Shown here piece by piece: positions 12,385-22,422 of a DNA stretch of 64,000 nt. The notes under the pieces are model-generated. The model saw only the letters and a list, made by a program, of their open reading frames with translations, had not been told where the DNA came from and ran no database searches. This stretch comes from Pelodera strongyloides (Eukaryota; Nematoda; Chromadorea; Rhabditida; Rhabditidae), in contig JAANDG010000247.1 of assembly GCA_036852015.1 (NCBI GenBank), positions 124,001-188,000 of the forward strand, given 5' to 3'. Position numbers and translations under genes: made by a program. How positions within the stretch are numbered: position 1 is the stretch's first letter; every line of letters starts with the position of its first letter.

Positions 12385-12435
12385 ATGAATAGTGATGAAG
12401 AAAATCAAATTTTATATGATGTTTGCTCGGATAAA
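12385..12435 (+). CDS. Possible first exon (MNSDEENQILYD...)
   Basis: ATG lies 14 nt after a GTTTTGTCAG site, as in trans-spliced starts. The frame is acidic (MNSDEENQILYDVCSDK) and meets a possible GTTTGC donor at about 12421. No downstream exon could be matched. Confidence 0.2.
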
Positions 12436-12519
12436 GCGGGCTTTTTCATTTTTTTTATATTTATTTGGTACGAGGGTGGGGACACTCAAGAGCGCTCACA
12501 AACCTTTGATAATGACATC

Positions 12520-12832
12520 ATCTCGAGTACGTCTCGAAGATTAAATTTACGATTTCTCGGAAAAACTAAGAGATTTGCCTTGATGAGTCAGCCCACAGAA
12601 GTGTTTTCTCGACAACCGACTTCAGCTGGTCACCAACCAGTCAGTGGCCAGTGGCCTCACACCAAGTCTTTTCCCCTGAAAACCATTTGGTACCGGGCTA
12701 GAGACGGCTTCTGGATAATATTCCGTCTTTAATAGTGAACTCAAGTACATCTCGAAGGTTAAATTTACTTTTCCTCGGAAAAAGTAAAAGAATTCCCTTG
12801 ATGAGTCAGTGCACAGAAGTCAACACAGTTTG
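12520..12832. repeat. Direct repeat, two ~90-bp copies about 220 bp apart
   Basis: Copies at about 12520-12612 and 12740-12832 share CTCGAAG.TTAAATTTAC, CTCGGAAAAA and TTGATGAGTCAG..CACAGAAGT blocks. Confidence 0.65.
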
Positions 12833-12890
12833 ATATTTGTCCCAAGTATTACGGTAAACATATCTCCTAAGTGTTAGACAAATCTATTTT

Positions 12891-13027
12891 AAAGTGATAT
12901 AGCAACTGGTTTTTGAAAGTATCTCGGACGCTCCCACCACGCATTGCATATTAATTTGCATACAATATATCTTCATACAGTTCCTCGGCATACATACATT
13001 TCAAAAACTTATATAGCTTTATCAAAG
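12891..13027. mobile_element. MITE of family M2
   Basis: The starting AAAGTGATATAGCAACTGG and the ending ACTTATATAGCTTTATC are inverted; GGTTTTTGAAA/TTTCAAAAAC lie inside. Confidence 0.65.
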
Positions 13028-14561
13028 TCGAATCATGAAAAACAGTAAAAAAACTTTATTCATCACAGTTCACAATTTTTATCACAGTTATTCATCATGG
13101 CAGTGAATATTGGTTATTTGGCAGTAAAAAATTACTCGTACGAAAAACCCGTATAAAGTAACAGATACAGAGAAACGTTAGCGTAGCTTATAGTTGAATG
13201 AAAATAAATTATATTATCAGCTTGACAATAACTTCAAATAAAAACTAGAGAACAAATAGTAAAATATGGGCAAATTGATTTTTGTTTGTGAGCAAATAAA
13301 CAATTAATTGGTTACGTGATAAGCTACAGGTGCAACACCTAAATAATCGAATAAACATCTAAATAATCAAATAAACAACAAAATTAGACAATCAAATTAA
13401 ATTAAAAAGGCAGTAAAAGACAGTAGCACCATACGAAGCCGCACGAAAGACATGACACGAAAGACATTCAATATAATATTCCTAAATAAATAGCAATTGG
13501 TAAATAAAAGAGCAATGTGGCGATGAGCGGGATTTAAAGGGAATGCATCCCTTTGTAATCCTTTTAATATAGAGGCATATTCCCTTTAAAATTGTGTGTA
13601 TGGCTGTTGCAGTTTCTTGTGGTTTCTCGTTGTTTTAATACTAATTGAAAAAAGTATCTCAAGCTTGATCTGGCATCAAAACTACCACGGGACAAATGTT
13701 GTTTACTATGTTTAACCGCTTAAATTAAACTACTAGCAACTCCTCAAAGATTTCTGGGGCAAAACGAGTACCTCTTTACTTTGAACTAATCCTATATTTG
13801 GAAGTTGAAACATCGCGACAGTTATAGCGAAATTAAATTGCCGTGAACGCAGTACGGTAGTGCATGCTAAGCGAGGTGGCACGTTGCGTTCGCGGTAATA
13901 CTGAATGACATCCGACCGTTACCTAAAATTCAGTATTACAGTAATTTCACTATTTTTTGTAAAAAAAAAAAAAGATGCAAAAATTCATTAGCATAAGCTC
14001 AAATACCAAATGCTCCTAGCTTAGGAGGATGTGGGACTACGTTTCAGCTGGGCTATATATCTCTAACAATTTCAAAATAAGTGCTTGTCAGCTCATCAGC
14101 TCGAAAATTTACAGTAATTTGGAACTTCACGATAATGTTTTTTTTTTAATTTTTCATATTATATATGCAAGTTTCGGGCAGAAATACGGTAGTATTGACA
14201 GCATCACACCGAATTTATGGAACACTTGAAATTTGGAAACCCCAGTATGGAGTTCTCATTAACATCATATCTTGTGGATTCGAAAGCTAGCTTTTCAATG
14301 ACTCACAAGCAACTCCTATATTTTTTTATCAAATAAAAAAAGAAATGCCCACTTGTATCGTCGCTCGTACATACTCCCACATCCCAGTCACTGGATCGCA
14401 GGCAGCGCGTTTTAGAATCGGCACGTCCCTTTTGATCGGCATGCAGAAGGATACTGTAAGATTTCTACATTATTTCGGTTCTATATTTCGTATTGATTAT
14501 TGACGAATTGACAGTGTTCTAGTATATAGCCCAACATTTTCTATATATAAAGCAATAAAGC
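13028..14561. other. AT-rich sequence, no gene seen
   Basis: No splice-bounded frame recognised. A/T-rich throughout. Confidence 0.45.
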
Positions 14562-14684
14562 CGTATGACACGTGGTATGTAAAATACAATTTGGACACAT
14601 AATGGAGCACTATTTGTGGCAATGTATGGGCGCGATGTACTCCAGCGTATGCCTTACGAACCACGTGCCCTACCGCTTTAAAAA
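14562..14684. mobile_element. MITE of family M3
   Basis: Ends AAAGCCGTATGACACGTGG and CCACGTGCCCTACCGCTTTA are inverted. Confidence 0.7.
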
Positions 14685-14689
14685 AATTT

Positions 14690-14735
14690 CCTTCGAACCC
14701 ACCTGAGCTACCCCGGCTCCTTCTGCACATGCAAA
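14690..14735 (-). repeat. tRNA-like fragment
   Basis: On the minus strand it reads GGGGTAGCTCAGGTGG (box A-like) followed closely by GTTCGAAGG (box B-like). Too short to be a functional tRNA; probably a truncated SINE head. Confidence 0.4.
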
Positions 14736-14827
14736 ACGCTTCCGAAATGATTTTCGGCTCCCGCGTCTCATCGTAGTTAACCCTAAAGATTATGTGTAAA
14801 AAACTAGTTTAAAAAATTCAAAAATTT

Positions 14828-14977
14828 GTTTTACGCTTCAAGAGCGTGCACCTTTTTTCAAGGGAGTTCAGATACAAGGTTTGCTTATGTCATATTACGC
14901 AGAGGCCCTGAGCAGTAGGCGACGAGTTCCAGATGACAAATTGCTCGACGTCTTCGGGCTAGGGCCAGGAGGGATTC
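14828..14977 (-). mobile_element. SINE-B fragment
   Basis: Matches the body and tail of the element at 56216-56490 (CTTCAAGAGCGTGCACC, AGTAGGCGACGAGTTCC, GACAAATTGCTCGACG). The tRNA-like head is missing. Confidence 0.75.
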
Positions 14978-15340
14978 AGTTGTTGTTTCAATAAGGCAGA
15001 TTGAGAAAAACGGGTGAAGGACTTCCGGCTATAGGTGAACCTATTTACCTATTTACTGGTATCAAGTTTATAATTTCCATGAAACTCACCATGACGCTCC
15101 GGTTAGACGAAACAATAACTAAGGCTTACCTCCACTGCCATGGACACAAAGATCGTTGCATAACGCTGGATTGAGTGCCGGTTTCAGGTGGACCTATAAG
15201 GAATTATTGTTAATTTACAAATTGCATGCACTCGGTTTAACTGACCAAGTTTGGGGTTAATCAATTTAGTTTCTAATAAGCAGTTTGAGGTTTTGTGATG
15301 TATGTAGTCAAATTTTTGTCGTGTCCACTTACCCAGTCTC

Positions 15341-15579
15341 TTAGTAACATGCTATCGTAATGTTATGGTAAACTATGCTATGGGTATGGAAAGCTGTTAT
15401 AAAATACAAAGAACAAAATAAGAGCCAGAGTCAGAGAAGCCAGAGCACTTTCAGATCGACCTACCATCACAAATTGGATCTTGTTCCGTGGGCGGTGTCC
15501 AGTCTTCGTCGATCAGTTCCTCTCCGTCTCTGCCACCTTCTAATAGAGATTCACGAAGCCAGGCGGCCATCTTGTCCTT
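15341..15579 (-). CDS. Partial gene: conserved-looking exon, unknown acidic protein
   Basis: A 115-nt exon (15579-15465) follows an ATCATTTCAG acceptor in phase 0 and ends in phase 1 at a GTAGGT donor. It encodes 38 residues including KDKMAAWLRESLLEGG and EELIDEDWTPPTEQD, an acidic hydrophilic stretch that looks genuinely coding. A possible terminal exon follows after a 71-nt intron (15393-15341, acceptor TTTATAACAG, phase matching, ending TAA). Upstream exons were not found. A hybrid MITE starts 9 nt upstream of the acceptor. I do not recognise the family. Confidence 0.5.
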
Positions 15580-15588
15580 CTGAAATGA

Positions 15589-15722
15589 TAAAGCGGTATA
15601 ACACCCAATTTTTAAACGTATTTTTGCCAACTGAATTTCTACAGCATATGCAAATGTGTTTACTTGGAATAAAAAACAATTGTCAATGCGTTTCAAAAAC
15701 CGGCCGGTATATCGCTTTAAAA
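15589..15722. mobile_element. Hybrid MITE: M2 left end, M1 right end
   Basis: The left end ATAAAGCGGTATAACACCC is of M2 type and the right end CCGGCCGGTATATCGCTTTAA of M1 type. It is placed 9 nt from the 3' splice site at 15580. Confidence 0.7.
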
Positions 15723-16602
15723 ATAGCACTCCGAATCCCCCCCCCCTTTTTTACTGGATATTATGTAATTTCTATTTCATACTCATATTTCACAGATATA
15801 GCCACGATTATAATATTTTCACCAAGCAACGAAATCATTGAAGCAATCAGCTGATAGATCACCTGTTGGCAGACTGCCAGTATCTTTTTTGTCTTATTTG
15901 AGCTTTCAGCTAATTAGCTGGCTTCGCACGGCAGAACTGTGACCACTAGGAGAAAGGAGAGAAGAAAGCCGCCAGAAAGAAAAACTGGTCATCGAGGCAA
16001 TTAGTCTAATTAGCTAATGGTAAGAAATAGCCGGTGGTAGAGCGTGTATAGTCGACATTGGTAGCAGTTGATTCGGTATCAGGTACCAGACTATGAGCTT
16101 GGTAGTAGGGTTGTCCTCATCATGCAAAACAAGTTCCCCGAAACTTTTGTATTTAAAACAAAGCCCCTCAATTACCCGCGCTTAGCTATTAAATATAATA
16201 CCTAGATAACTTGGCAACGAAAGAGCAAAATGTGTAGCTCTGCCAATGAGCATAATAATCAATCATTAAATCATTAGACGACACCATAGCTAGCGGTTAT
16301 AAAGATATGACTACGGTAGGAAGAAGAACCGTTAACCTTGGTAAAAGCCAGTTTTAGTTTAAAGAGAAACATTTTGATCTACAATTTATGTTTAGAGGAG
16401 ACTTGATGTATGATGTTCGATTGGCTCAATAGTTATGTTTGCATGAATAGTGGATGCCTTATTGCATACTGTCATACTAATAAATACCTGCTAAACCCAG
16501 TGGGCGGGTGTTCAACAGTTTTACGGCCTTGTTGATGTTCCAGGCCTGCAACACGCCTGACAAATGGCCCCCGACCTGGCTCAAAGTTTAAATAAATAAT
16601 CT

Positions 16603-16770
16603 TTAATGCAATATAACAGCCAGTTTTTTAAAAGTATCTTGGACAACCGCATATGTTGTATTCGAGTTAATACAATCAGACTGAAAATCGCGCAGTATTC
16701 GCGCATTTGCATGCACTACATCGTAATACAGCGTCCGGCATACGTGTCAATCTGGCTACGAATATACCCC
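16603..16770. mobile_element. MITE of family M2 (diverged)
   Basis: AATATAACAGCCAGTTTTTT opens it, followed by the family's GTATCTTGGACAACCGCATATG block and a CGCGCATTTGCATGCACTAC block. The right end is degraded. Confidence 0.5.
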
Positions 16771-16841
16771 TATCCCTTTCATTCACTCTTTAATCATTGT
16801 ACGAAAGGAAAAGCCCTCATATATAGCTTTCTTCTACAGCT

Positions 16842-17041
16842 TGTTTTCTATATTTTCGATCCGTTGCGGTGTTCGCGCGTCGCGTCGAAAAGAGAAATCG
16901 GTGCTGAGATTAATTGCTTATATGTATTTTTGTGCAAGCGTCACTCCAAATCTGCCATTTGAGAAAGTGGACCGGTTACAGGGCGGCTTTTTCGCCGCGA
17001 GCTTCCAGCTGTTTTGCGCCGTGCAGCTTATTATCAATTGA
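16842..17041 (+). CDS. Candidate terminal exon of a membrane protein
   Basis: A 66-codon frame ends with TGA at 17041. It is locally G+C-richer than its surroundings, with a basic stretch (VRASRRKEKSVLRLI) followed by two hydrophobic segments (LRLIAYMYFCASV and GGFFAASFQLFCAVQLII). A CTTCTACAG acceptor precedes it. Other frames are also partly open, including one on the minus strand with two cysteines, so strand and start are uncertain. No family recognised. Confidence 0.3.
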
Positions 17042-17299
17042 GGACCTTTTTTGTGGTTTTACGAGGAAAGTGCAACATTAAAGCTCTAGGAGCGCTCTTT
17101 GGACTTTTGATGTAGTAGAATGGACTATTTCTTCAAAAGTAACAAAGATAAGCAGATACTGATAATCGGCGACTAATAATACGCGACAAGTTACAGAGCA
17201 AAGGAAATTTTTCTATATTCTCATCAAAATGCTCAACATTTTGGTTAGGTTGCAAACAAAAAAAATCTTTTTTTTTTCTTTTTTTTCAAAGTGTTCTCA

Positions 17300-17443
17300 G
17301 GAGCCAAGCGATGTAACGGTCGTTTTAACAACTATGCGGAAGAAGAACAAAATTAGACTGAACAGTCGCGCATTCTCGCGCAGTTATTTGCATTCAGTGC
17401 GGCATTCAGCTTGCGTTTCAAAAACCGTCTGTTATACCGCTTT
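17300..17443. mobile_element. MITE of family M2 (3' end clear)
   Basis: The right end GTTTCAAAAACCGTCTGTTATACCGCTTTAA is the inverted form of the M2 start; the left end is weaker. Confidence 0.55.
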
Positions 17444-17671
17444 AACCTAATCACAAATATCAAAATAATAAGTCTAAAAGGATTATCCCAGGCAATCACC
17501 TAAAGTACGAATTTTCTTCGTTGGCTTTTTTCAGATCTTTGATTTTTTTATGCGCTTATCGTTCGCGCATCACTGAATTTGCATATAATTGATTTCTTGC
17601 TCCGCTAGTTTGCATATTAGCACTTCCATTTGGCTTGGCAAAGTCTAGACAAAAGTGGACACGCGTGATAA

Positions 17672-17748
17672 TTTGGTGAGGTAGGGAGATTCGAACTTTC
17701 ACTATCTTTAGCGTCGCCGCAGAACTTCGCGCTGCGCCACTTATTATG
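17672..17748 (-). repeat. tRNA-like sequence (SINE head remnant)
   Basis: The minus strand reads AAGTGGCGCAGCGCGAAG (box A-like) and, about 45 nt on, AAAGTTCGAATCTCC (box B). The acceptor stem does not pair, so not a functional tRNA. Confidence 0.5.
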
Positions 17749-17777
17749 CACACCTAAGAGATTCGACTTGCTAACTT

Positions 17778-17915
17778 CAAGCGGTGCGACACGTGGTAGA
17801 TGAAAAATGTTTTGACTGTGCGGTGCGCTGTGCCAATATGTACCTCTCTCGCAGGCACAGATGGAATGAAAATTTGATTCTCAAGTTTCAAAAACCACAT
17901 TCCATACCGCTTGAA
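17778..17915. mobile_element. MITE of family M3
   Basis: AAGCGGTGCGACACGTGG and CCACATTCCATACCGCTT are inverted ends. It lies in the expected intron of the signal-peptide exon at 17950. Confidence 0.7.
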
Positions 17916-17949
17916 AAAAAAAAAAGATTTGAACTAAATCTTTGCTTAC

Positions 17950-18063
17950 CAAATCGTCGGGCTCCCTGCAGTATGGTTTGTGAATATGTCTTGATTTGTG
18001 CCTTTTTGCTTCTAATACGGTTGAATACGATAGAATAGTAAGTGAAAGAACAATGACCCGCAT
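17950..18063 (-). CDS. First exon of a secreted protein (signal peptide)
   Basis: ATG begins a 38-codon exon ending in phase 0 at a GTAAGC donor. The N-terminus MRVIVLSLTILSYSTVLEA is a typical signal peptide with a hydrophobic core and a small residue at the end. It is followed by a basic, histidine-rich stretch (KRHKSRHIHKPYC) and an acidic end. The product is therefore probably exported. I could not place the next exon. An M3 MITE lies about 35 nt into the intron. Family not recognised; a short neuropeptide-like or cysteine-containing secreted protein is possible. Confidence 0.5.
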
Positions 18064-18272
18064 GGTTTTGATGAAAGACTGAAATGTGGATAAATATTGT
18101 ATACGAAAAGTAATTACAGTAACGTTTAGCGGAAATACATCTGAGCGGACAACAGGGTAGCGACAAAATGTGGCAGTTGAATTGATTCAATACATAACAA
18201 AACAAAGATGCTCGGTTAGTCGGGTTAATTACGAATTTTTATGTACAACGATAACCACATTTACCCAAGACA

Positions 18273-18441
18273 TTAAAGCGAAATGCTAGCCCCTTTGGGA
18301 AATGCATATGATAAGCAAATCCTATGTATCCTATGCTAATTTTGTACGATTGCCGTGGACGATCGTACAAAATTAGCATAGGATACATAGGATTTGCTTA
18401 TCATATGCAAATTTTCCAAAGGGGCTAGCATTTCACTTTAA
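18273..18441. mobile_element. Near-perfect hairpin MITE (family M4)
   Basis: TTAAAGCGAAATGCTAGCC and GGCTAGCATTTCACTTTAA bound arms of about 78 nt that match almost throughout, separated by a roughly 10-nt loop. It is the youngest-looking fold-back copy in the window. Confidence 0.9.
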
Positions 18442-18682
18442 CCGAAACTGTGTCACACATACCGTAGAGATTAACACATAGCGCTACAAAAGGGCGGTGG
18501 TAAAACTACAGTACGACCAGAAACTACCATCGTCGTACAATGGACAACGATAGCCGAAACTGTGCCACATAGTATGCACTTAGAGCTTAACACCTAGCGC
18601 TACAAAAACTGCGGCAAAACTCTAAACTACAAACTACACTACAGTACCACAAGAAACTACCATCGTCCTACAATGGGTAACG
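18441..18682. repeat. Tandem duplication, two units of about 110-130 bp
   Basis: Both units contain CCGAAACTGTG.CACA, TAGCGCTACAAAA, AGAAACTACCATCGTC and TACAATGG blocks in the same order. Confidence 0.75.
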
Positions 18683-18838
18683 GTGATGTTTCCCGAAAAG
18701 GGAAGTTTCCTTGGATGACCTTCAAAAACTAAAAGTGACGGCGACCCACTAACCGCTATTTTTCACTATTTTTTCCTTTCCGGGGAATGGGGATCTTATA
18801 TCATTGGTTCACTTTCAACTGAATATAACGTCTTGGTT

Positions 18839-18961
18839 TCTTCTCTCTCTTTAAACCTCCCTCTCTCTCTAATTCTCTCTCTATCTCCATCTCTGTCCCT
18901 CTCTCCCTTTCATTCTCTATCTCTCTGTCTCTCTCCCTCTCTCAATTCCCTTTCTATATCC
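18839..18961. repeat. (CT)n-rich microsatellite
   Basis: Imperfect CT tract. Confidence 0.9.
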
Positions 18962-19430
18962 CGAAACAGTGTTTCTGAACCAATTCGGTAACACGGGAAA
19001 GGCAGAAAGGAGATACAATTAAATTGGGTCCCCCAATACAATGCAAATAATTTGTAGAAGCTACAAAACTACAGGAATTTTGGAAACTGTATTACAAACA
19101 GATGTTAAAAAGAATTTTTAGAATTTTTGTTACCATAGTTTTATCACGAGTGTATTAACAAAGAAGGCACAAGAGATTTTCTAAGAAAATAAAATGACGA
19201 AAAAGTCTGACCGGTATAACGGGGTTGGTAGAAACCAGCGGATAAGCTTGCCGACGACGTGCTACTGCAGTAAAGTACTATATCATGACAATATCCAGTT
19301 TTAAAAGCCAACTAACTGTACATTATGTTGTGAATGTATTCATCTAAAGACCTGATATCACTAATCGAATTAGACATAACAAAGATATGCGCAAAAGAAT
19401 GACAACAATAAGGATGTAAGGATGCGGTGT

Positions 19431-19556
19431 TAAAGCGGCATAACAACCGGTCTTTAAAAGTATGTTGGAAATAAAACATTCTACCTCGCGGTAAGTAAGC
19501 ATCAAAGCGACATAACTCCAGCAGAAGTTTCACTAACCACGTGTTATACCACTTTG
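19431..19556. mobile_element. MITE of family M2/M3 type
   Basis: TTAAAGCGGCATAACAACCGG opens it; CCACGTGTTATACCACTTT closes it. Confidence 0.55.
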
Positions 19557-20142
19557 TGATTAGCAAAGGTGAGAGAGCTAGCGCTTCGTGTTACCGAAGA
19601 GAGCGCGAGTTATCCTTTACCAGCCGTGGTAGCGGTAGCACCGACTTATACCGGCTGATACGGCGACCTAGCATCTAGGACTGCGCAACCTCTGTGCTAG
19701 GATAGCGAAACGATAGGCGCAGTTAATTATCTTATATCACTTAACTGGAACGCTGGATCATATTCATAATTTACAATGATGTCAGGGACGTATCTGTACT
19801 TGCGTATGCAAAATAGATCGGCAAATGTACATAGATCATTGGTTGAGGACGAAAATAGATCAGACAGACTAGATAGAGACTATGCATATACGATCAAAAG
19901 ATTCTCAGGTGTACTATTGTCTATGGCTTCGAAATCAAATGTGAAAATCAGTTAGTAGGTTGAGTATGAGTATAAACATATGTGGAAAAGTTTAAAGTTC
20001 AAAGGAGCGTGGCACGTGGTTTTGCAATATGCGGTCAGACCCTACACTTCATCTTCATGCGTTGTCATATTTGCATGTAACACATGAAAATGCCGTTGAC
20101 CAGAATACGCTTCCAAACCGCGCGCCAAGCACACATTAGTTA

Positions 20143-20324
20143 TTAAAGCGAAATACTGGCCGGTTTTTGTAACACATCGAGTAGACCAGCATTCTAATGC
20201 TGTTATGGAAATGAACATAAATTAGGATAAAAAATCGAGCTAAATTCGAGCAAAAGTAGCATAAACACGTAAGAATTCAGTTGTCCATGATGCGTTTCAA
20301 AAACCGGCCAGTATTTCGCTTCAA
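20143..20324. mobile_element. MITE of family M1
   Basis: Full-length (182 bp) copy with ends TTAAAGCGAAATACTGGCC and GGCCAGTATTTCGCTTCAA. Confidence 0.9.
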
Positions 20325-20542
20325 ATGAGACGGCAAACTTTCAAACACCAAGGAGATGCAAAATCTGTTCTAAAGTGATCTTGATCCGAAGAGCAACCTT
20401 TTTACATTAAAAGGATAAAAGTGCGATATGCCCTACATTCATTTTCTCTAGCATTATCACACCCCGGTGTGCTTTTGTAGACCGACCTTGACTTTGTTAA
20501 TTTTTGATGAGAAAAGTTCCGAATTGCAATATTTGTTAGATG

Positions 20543-20544
<2 letters not shown>

Positions 20545-20589
<45 letters not shown>

Positions 20590-20608
20590 AGAAAGAGATA
20601 AACGAGGT

Positions 20609-20646
<38 letters not shown>

Positions 20647-20690
20647 AGAAAGAGATAGAAAGAGAGTGAGAGAGAGAGTGGCAAGAGGGA
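20545..20690. repeat. (GA)n microsatellite
   Basis: Two long GA blocks separated by a short GGTGAAGA interruption; each is followed by GGAGAAAGAGATA, so the whole unit is duplicated. Confidence 0.9.
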
Positions 20691-20951
20691 AGCAAAAAGA
20701 TCATTCAGTTAGTCTATTTTTAAGAGGTAAGTTTAAAAAAAAATAACACGCTCACTGAATGTAAAGCTAGTCAAACAAAAAAATTTAGCACCTCATTGGT
20801 ATCTCGTAACTGAAACTTTTTTATTTTTAACCACCTTCTCATAAGGGTCGCGAAAAATATTGGCCAACATTATTCTAAAAGCAACTTGTTGAATGTCATG
20901 TCACAGACAAAGTATACTTTTCCAAATCACATTATCACTTTCCGTTCGTCT

Positions 20952-21132
20952 TTAAAGCGAAATACCGGCACGGTTTTGTAACGCATCATGGACCACTGAA
21001 TTCTTACATACTTATGCTAATTTACTCGAATTTAGCACGATTTTTGTTCTAATTTATGTTCATTTGCATAAGCTGCATAGGAATGCTGGTGTACTCGATG
21101 TGCTTCAAAAAACGGCCGGTAGTTCGCTTTAA
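20952..21132. mobile_element. MITE of family M1
   Basis: Ends TTAAAGCGAAATACCGGCA and GGCCGGTAGTTCGCTTTAA, full-length core. Confidence 0.88.
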
Positions 21133-22225
21133 CCGGATGGGGAGTAGCACTTTCAATGATATGAAACAAAATTCTCATCTGCAACTTGTAATTGGAACAC
21201 TTCTCATTTTTATCGTCACGGAGGAAACCGTGCCAGTTAAAGTGCGATACGCTGTCAAGGTTGCAGGCTTGTGGGTCAGTTTGGTGTACTTGGCAAACCT
21301 GATGGTACTGATTTGGAGAGAGAGAGAGAGAGAAACAGAGAGAGGGACTTAGGGACAGAGAGTTGAAGATACATATAAAGTAGGAGAGAAATCTATGTAG
21401 AGATGTAGAGACAAAGATGAAGAGACGAAGAAACATAAGAGAGGATAACAGATAAAGATAAATTCTGCAAGTATTCACGCACTTGAAATTTAACTTTAGT
21501 TGTTTGATCCTTCTTTTGTCTAATTTGGGCGTTTCGCCTAAAAAGATATCCAATATATTATTTTATTACCAAGTAAATTCATATTAGTTGCTCACCATAA
21601 CACTGTCTTTGCAAGGTAAGAGCTGAGTTTTATCTCAAAGAAAAACAAACCGAAAAAATAAAAATAAAATAAAAGGGAAACTGCTGCGCCTAAGGAAAAA
21701 GCCCAGCCGCGCAACCGTGGGCAGCTCTACCTGTCCTAAGTGAAAGCTTAGCCGAGCCATCGCGCCTAATGGCAGAAATCTCCAATTAACACCTCTGTAG
21801 CAGGTATCTGGGCGCGCCCTCTAGCGAAAACAGCTTTCACCCGGGCGCGCACGGAGCGCAAAGCGCGTTTTACAGATCCAAATGTGGAGGTTTAGGGGGT
21901 GCGTGCTGACTATGGCATAGCCCTAAAGTGTGCCTAAACAAGATGATTAAGGACCTGTCATGTAGGGCAGTCTTATGACAAATGGCTCTGATTTGTTCGC
22001 TTTTCATAGCTGTAGATTTACGATTGTATGGAAAAACATGGAGGAGCGCTATCTTACAAGGGAAATTCCTAGGTTCATATCGGAATTAAGAAAAGTTGTA
22101 ATGCAAAAGTTGTAGAGAATTAAATTCTATTAAAGATGGCGCATTCAAAACGTGCGCGACGTAATTATCGAGCAATTACGCATAACCGTTCCTTATAAGC
22201 AGTCACAAGGACACAAGTTTCCATT

Positions 22226-22290
22226 CCAAGTGGCTCAGTGGATAGAGCGGCTGACTACAAAGTTGGCCGCCCAAAAGTTCAATTCCGGCC
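22226..22290 (+). repeat. tRNA-like module inside left terminal repeat
   Basis: AAGTGGCTCAGTGGATAGAGC is a strong box A with a perfect D stem (GCTC/GAGC). A 7-bp stem with a six-base loop follows, and then AGTTCAATTCC, a box B-like T loop. The T stem and acceptor stem are poor, so it is a tRNA relic or a pol III promoter module. Confidence 0.6.
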
Positions 22291-22422
22291 ATGGTAGTTT
22301 TGTTTTGCGTCCAAAAATTTTACTGCAATTCAAACAGGGTTCATCCAAAAAAAACTATTCTTTTTTTCCGAACGTTTTTTTTTTCTTAAAACAAATTTAT
22401 TGGTCAACATGTAACATAAATA

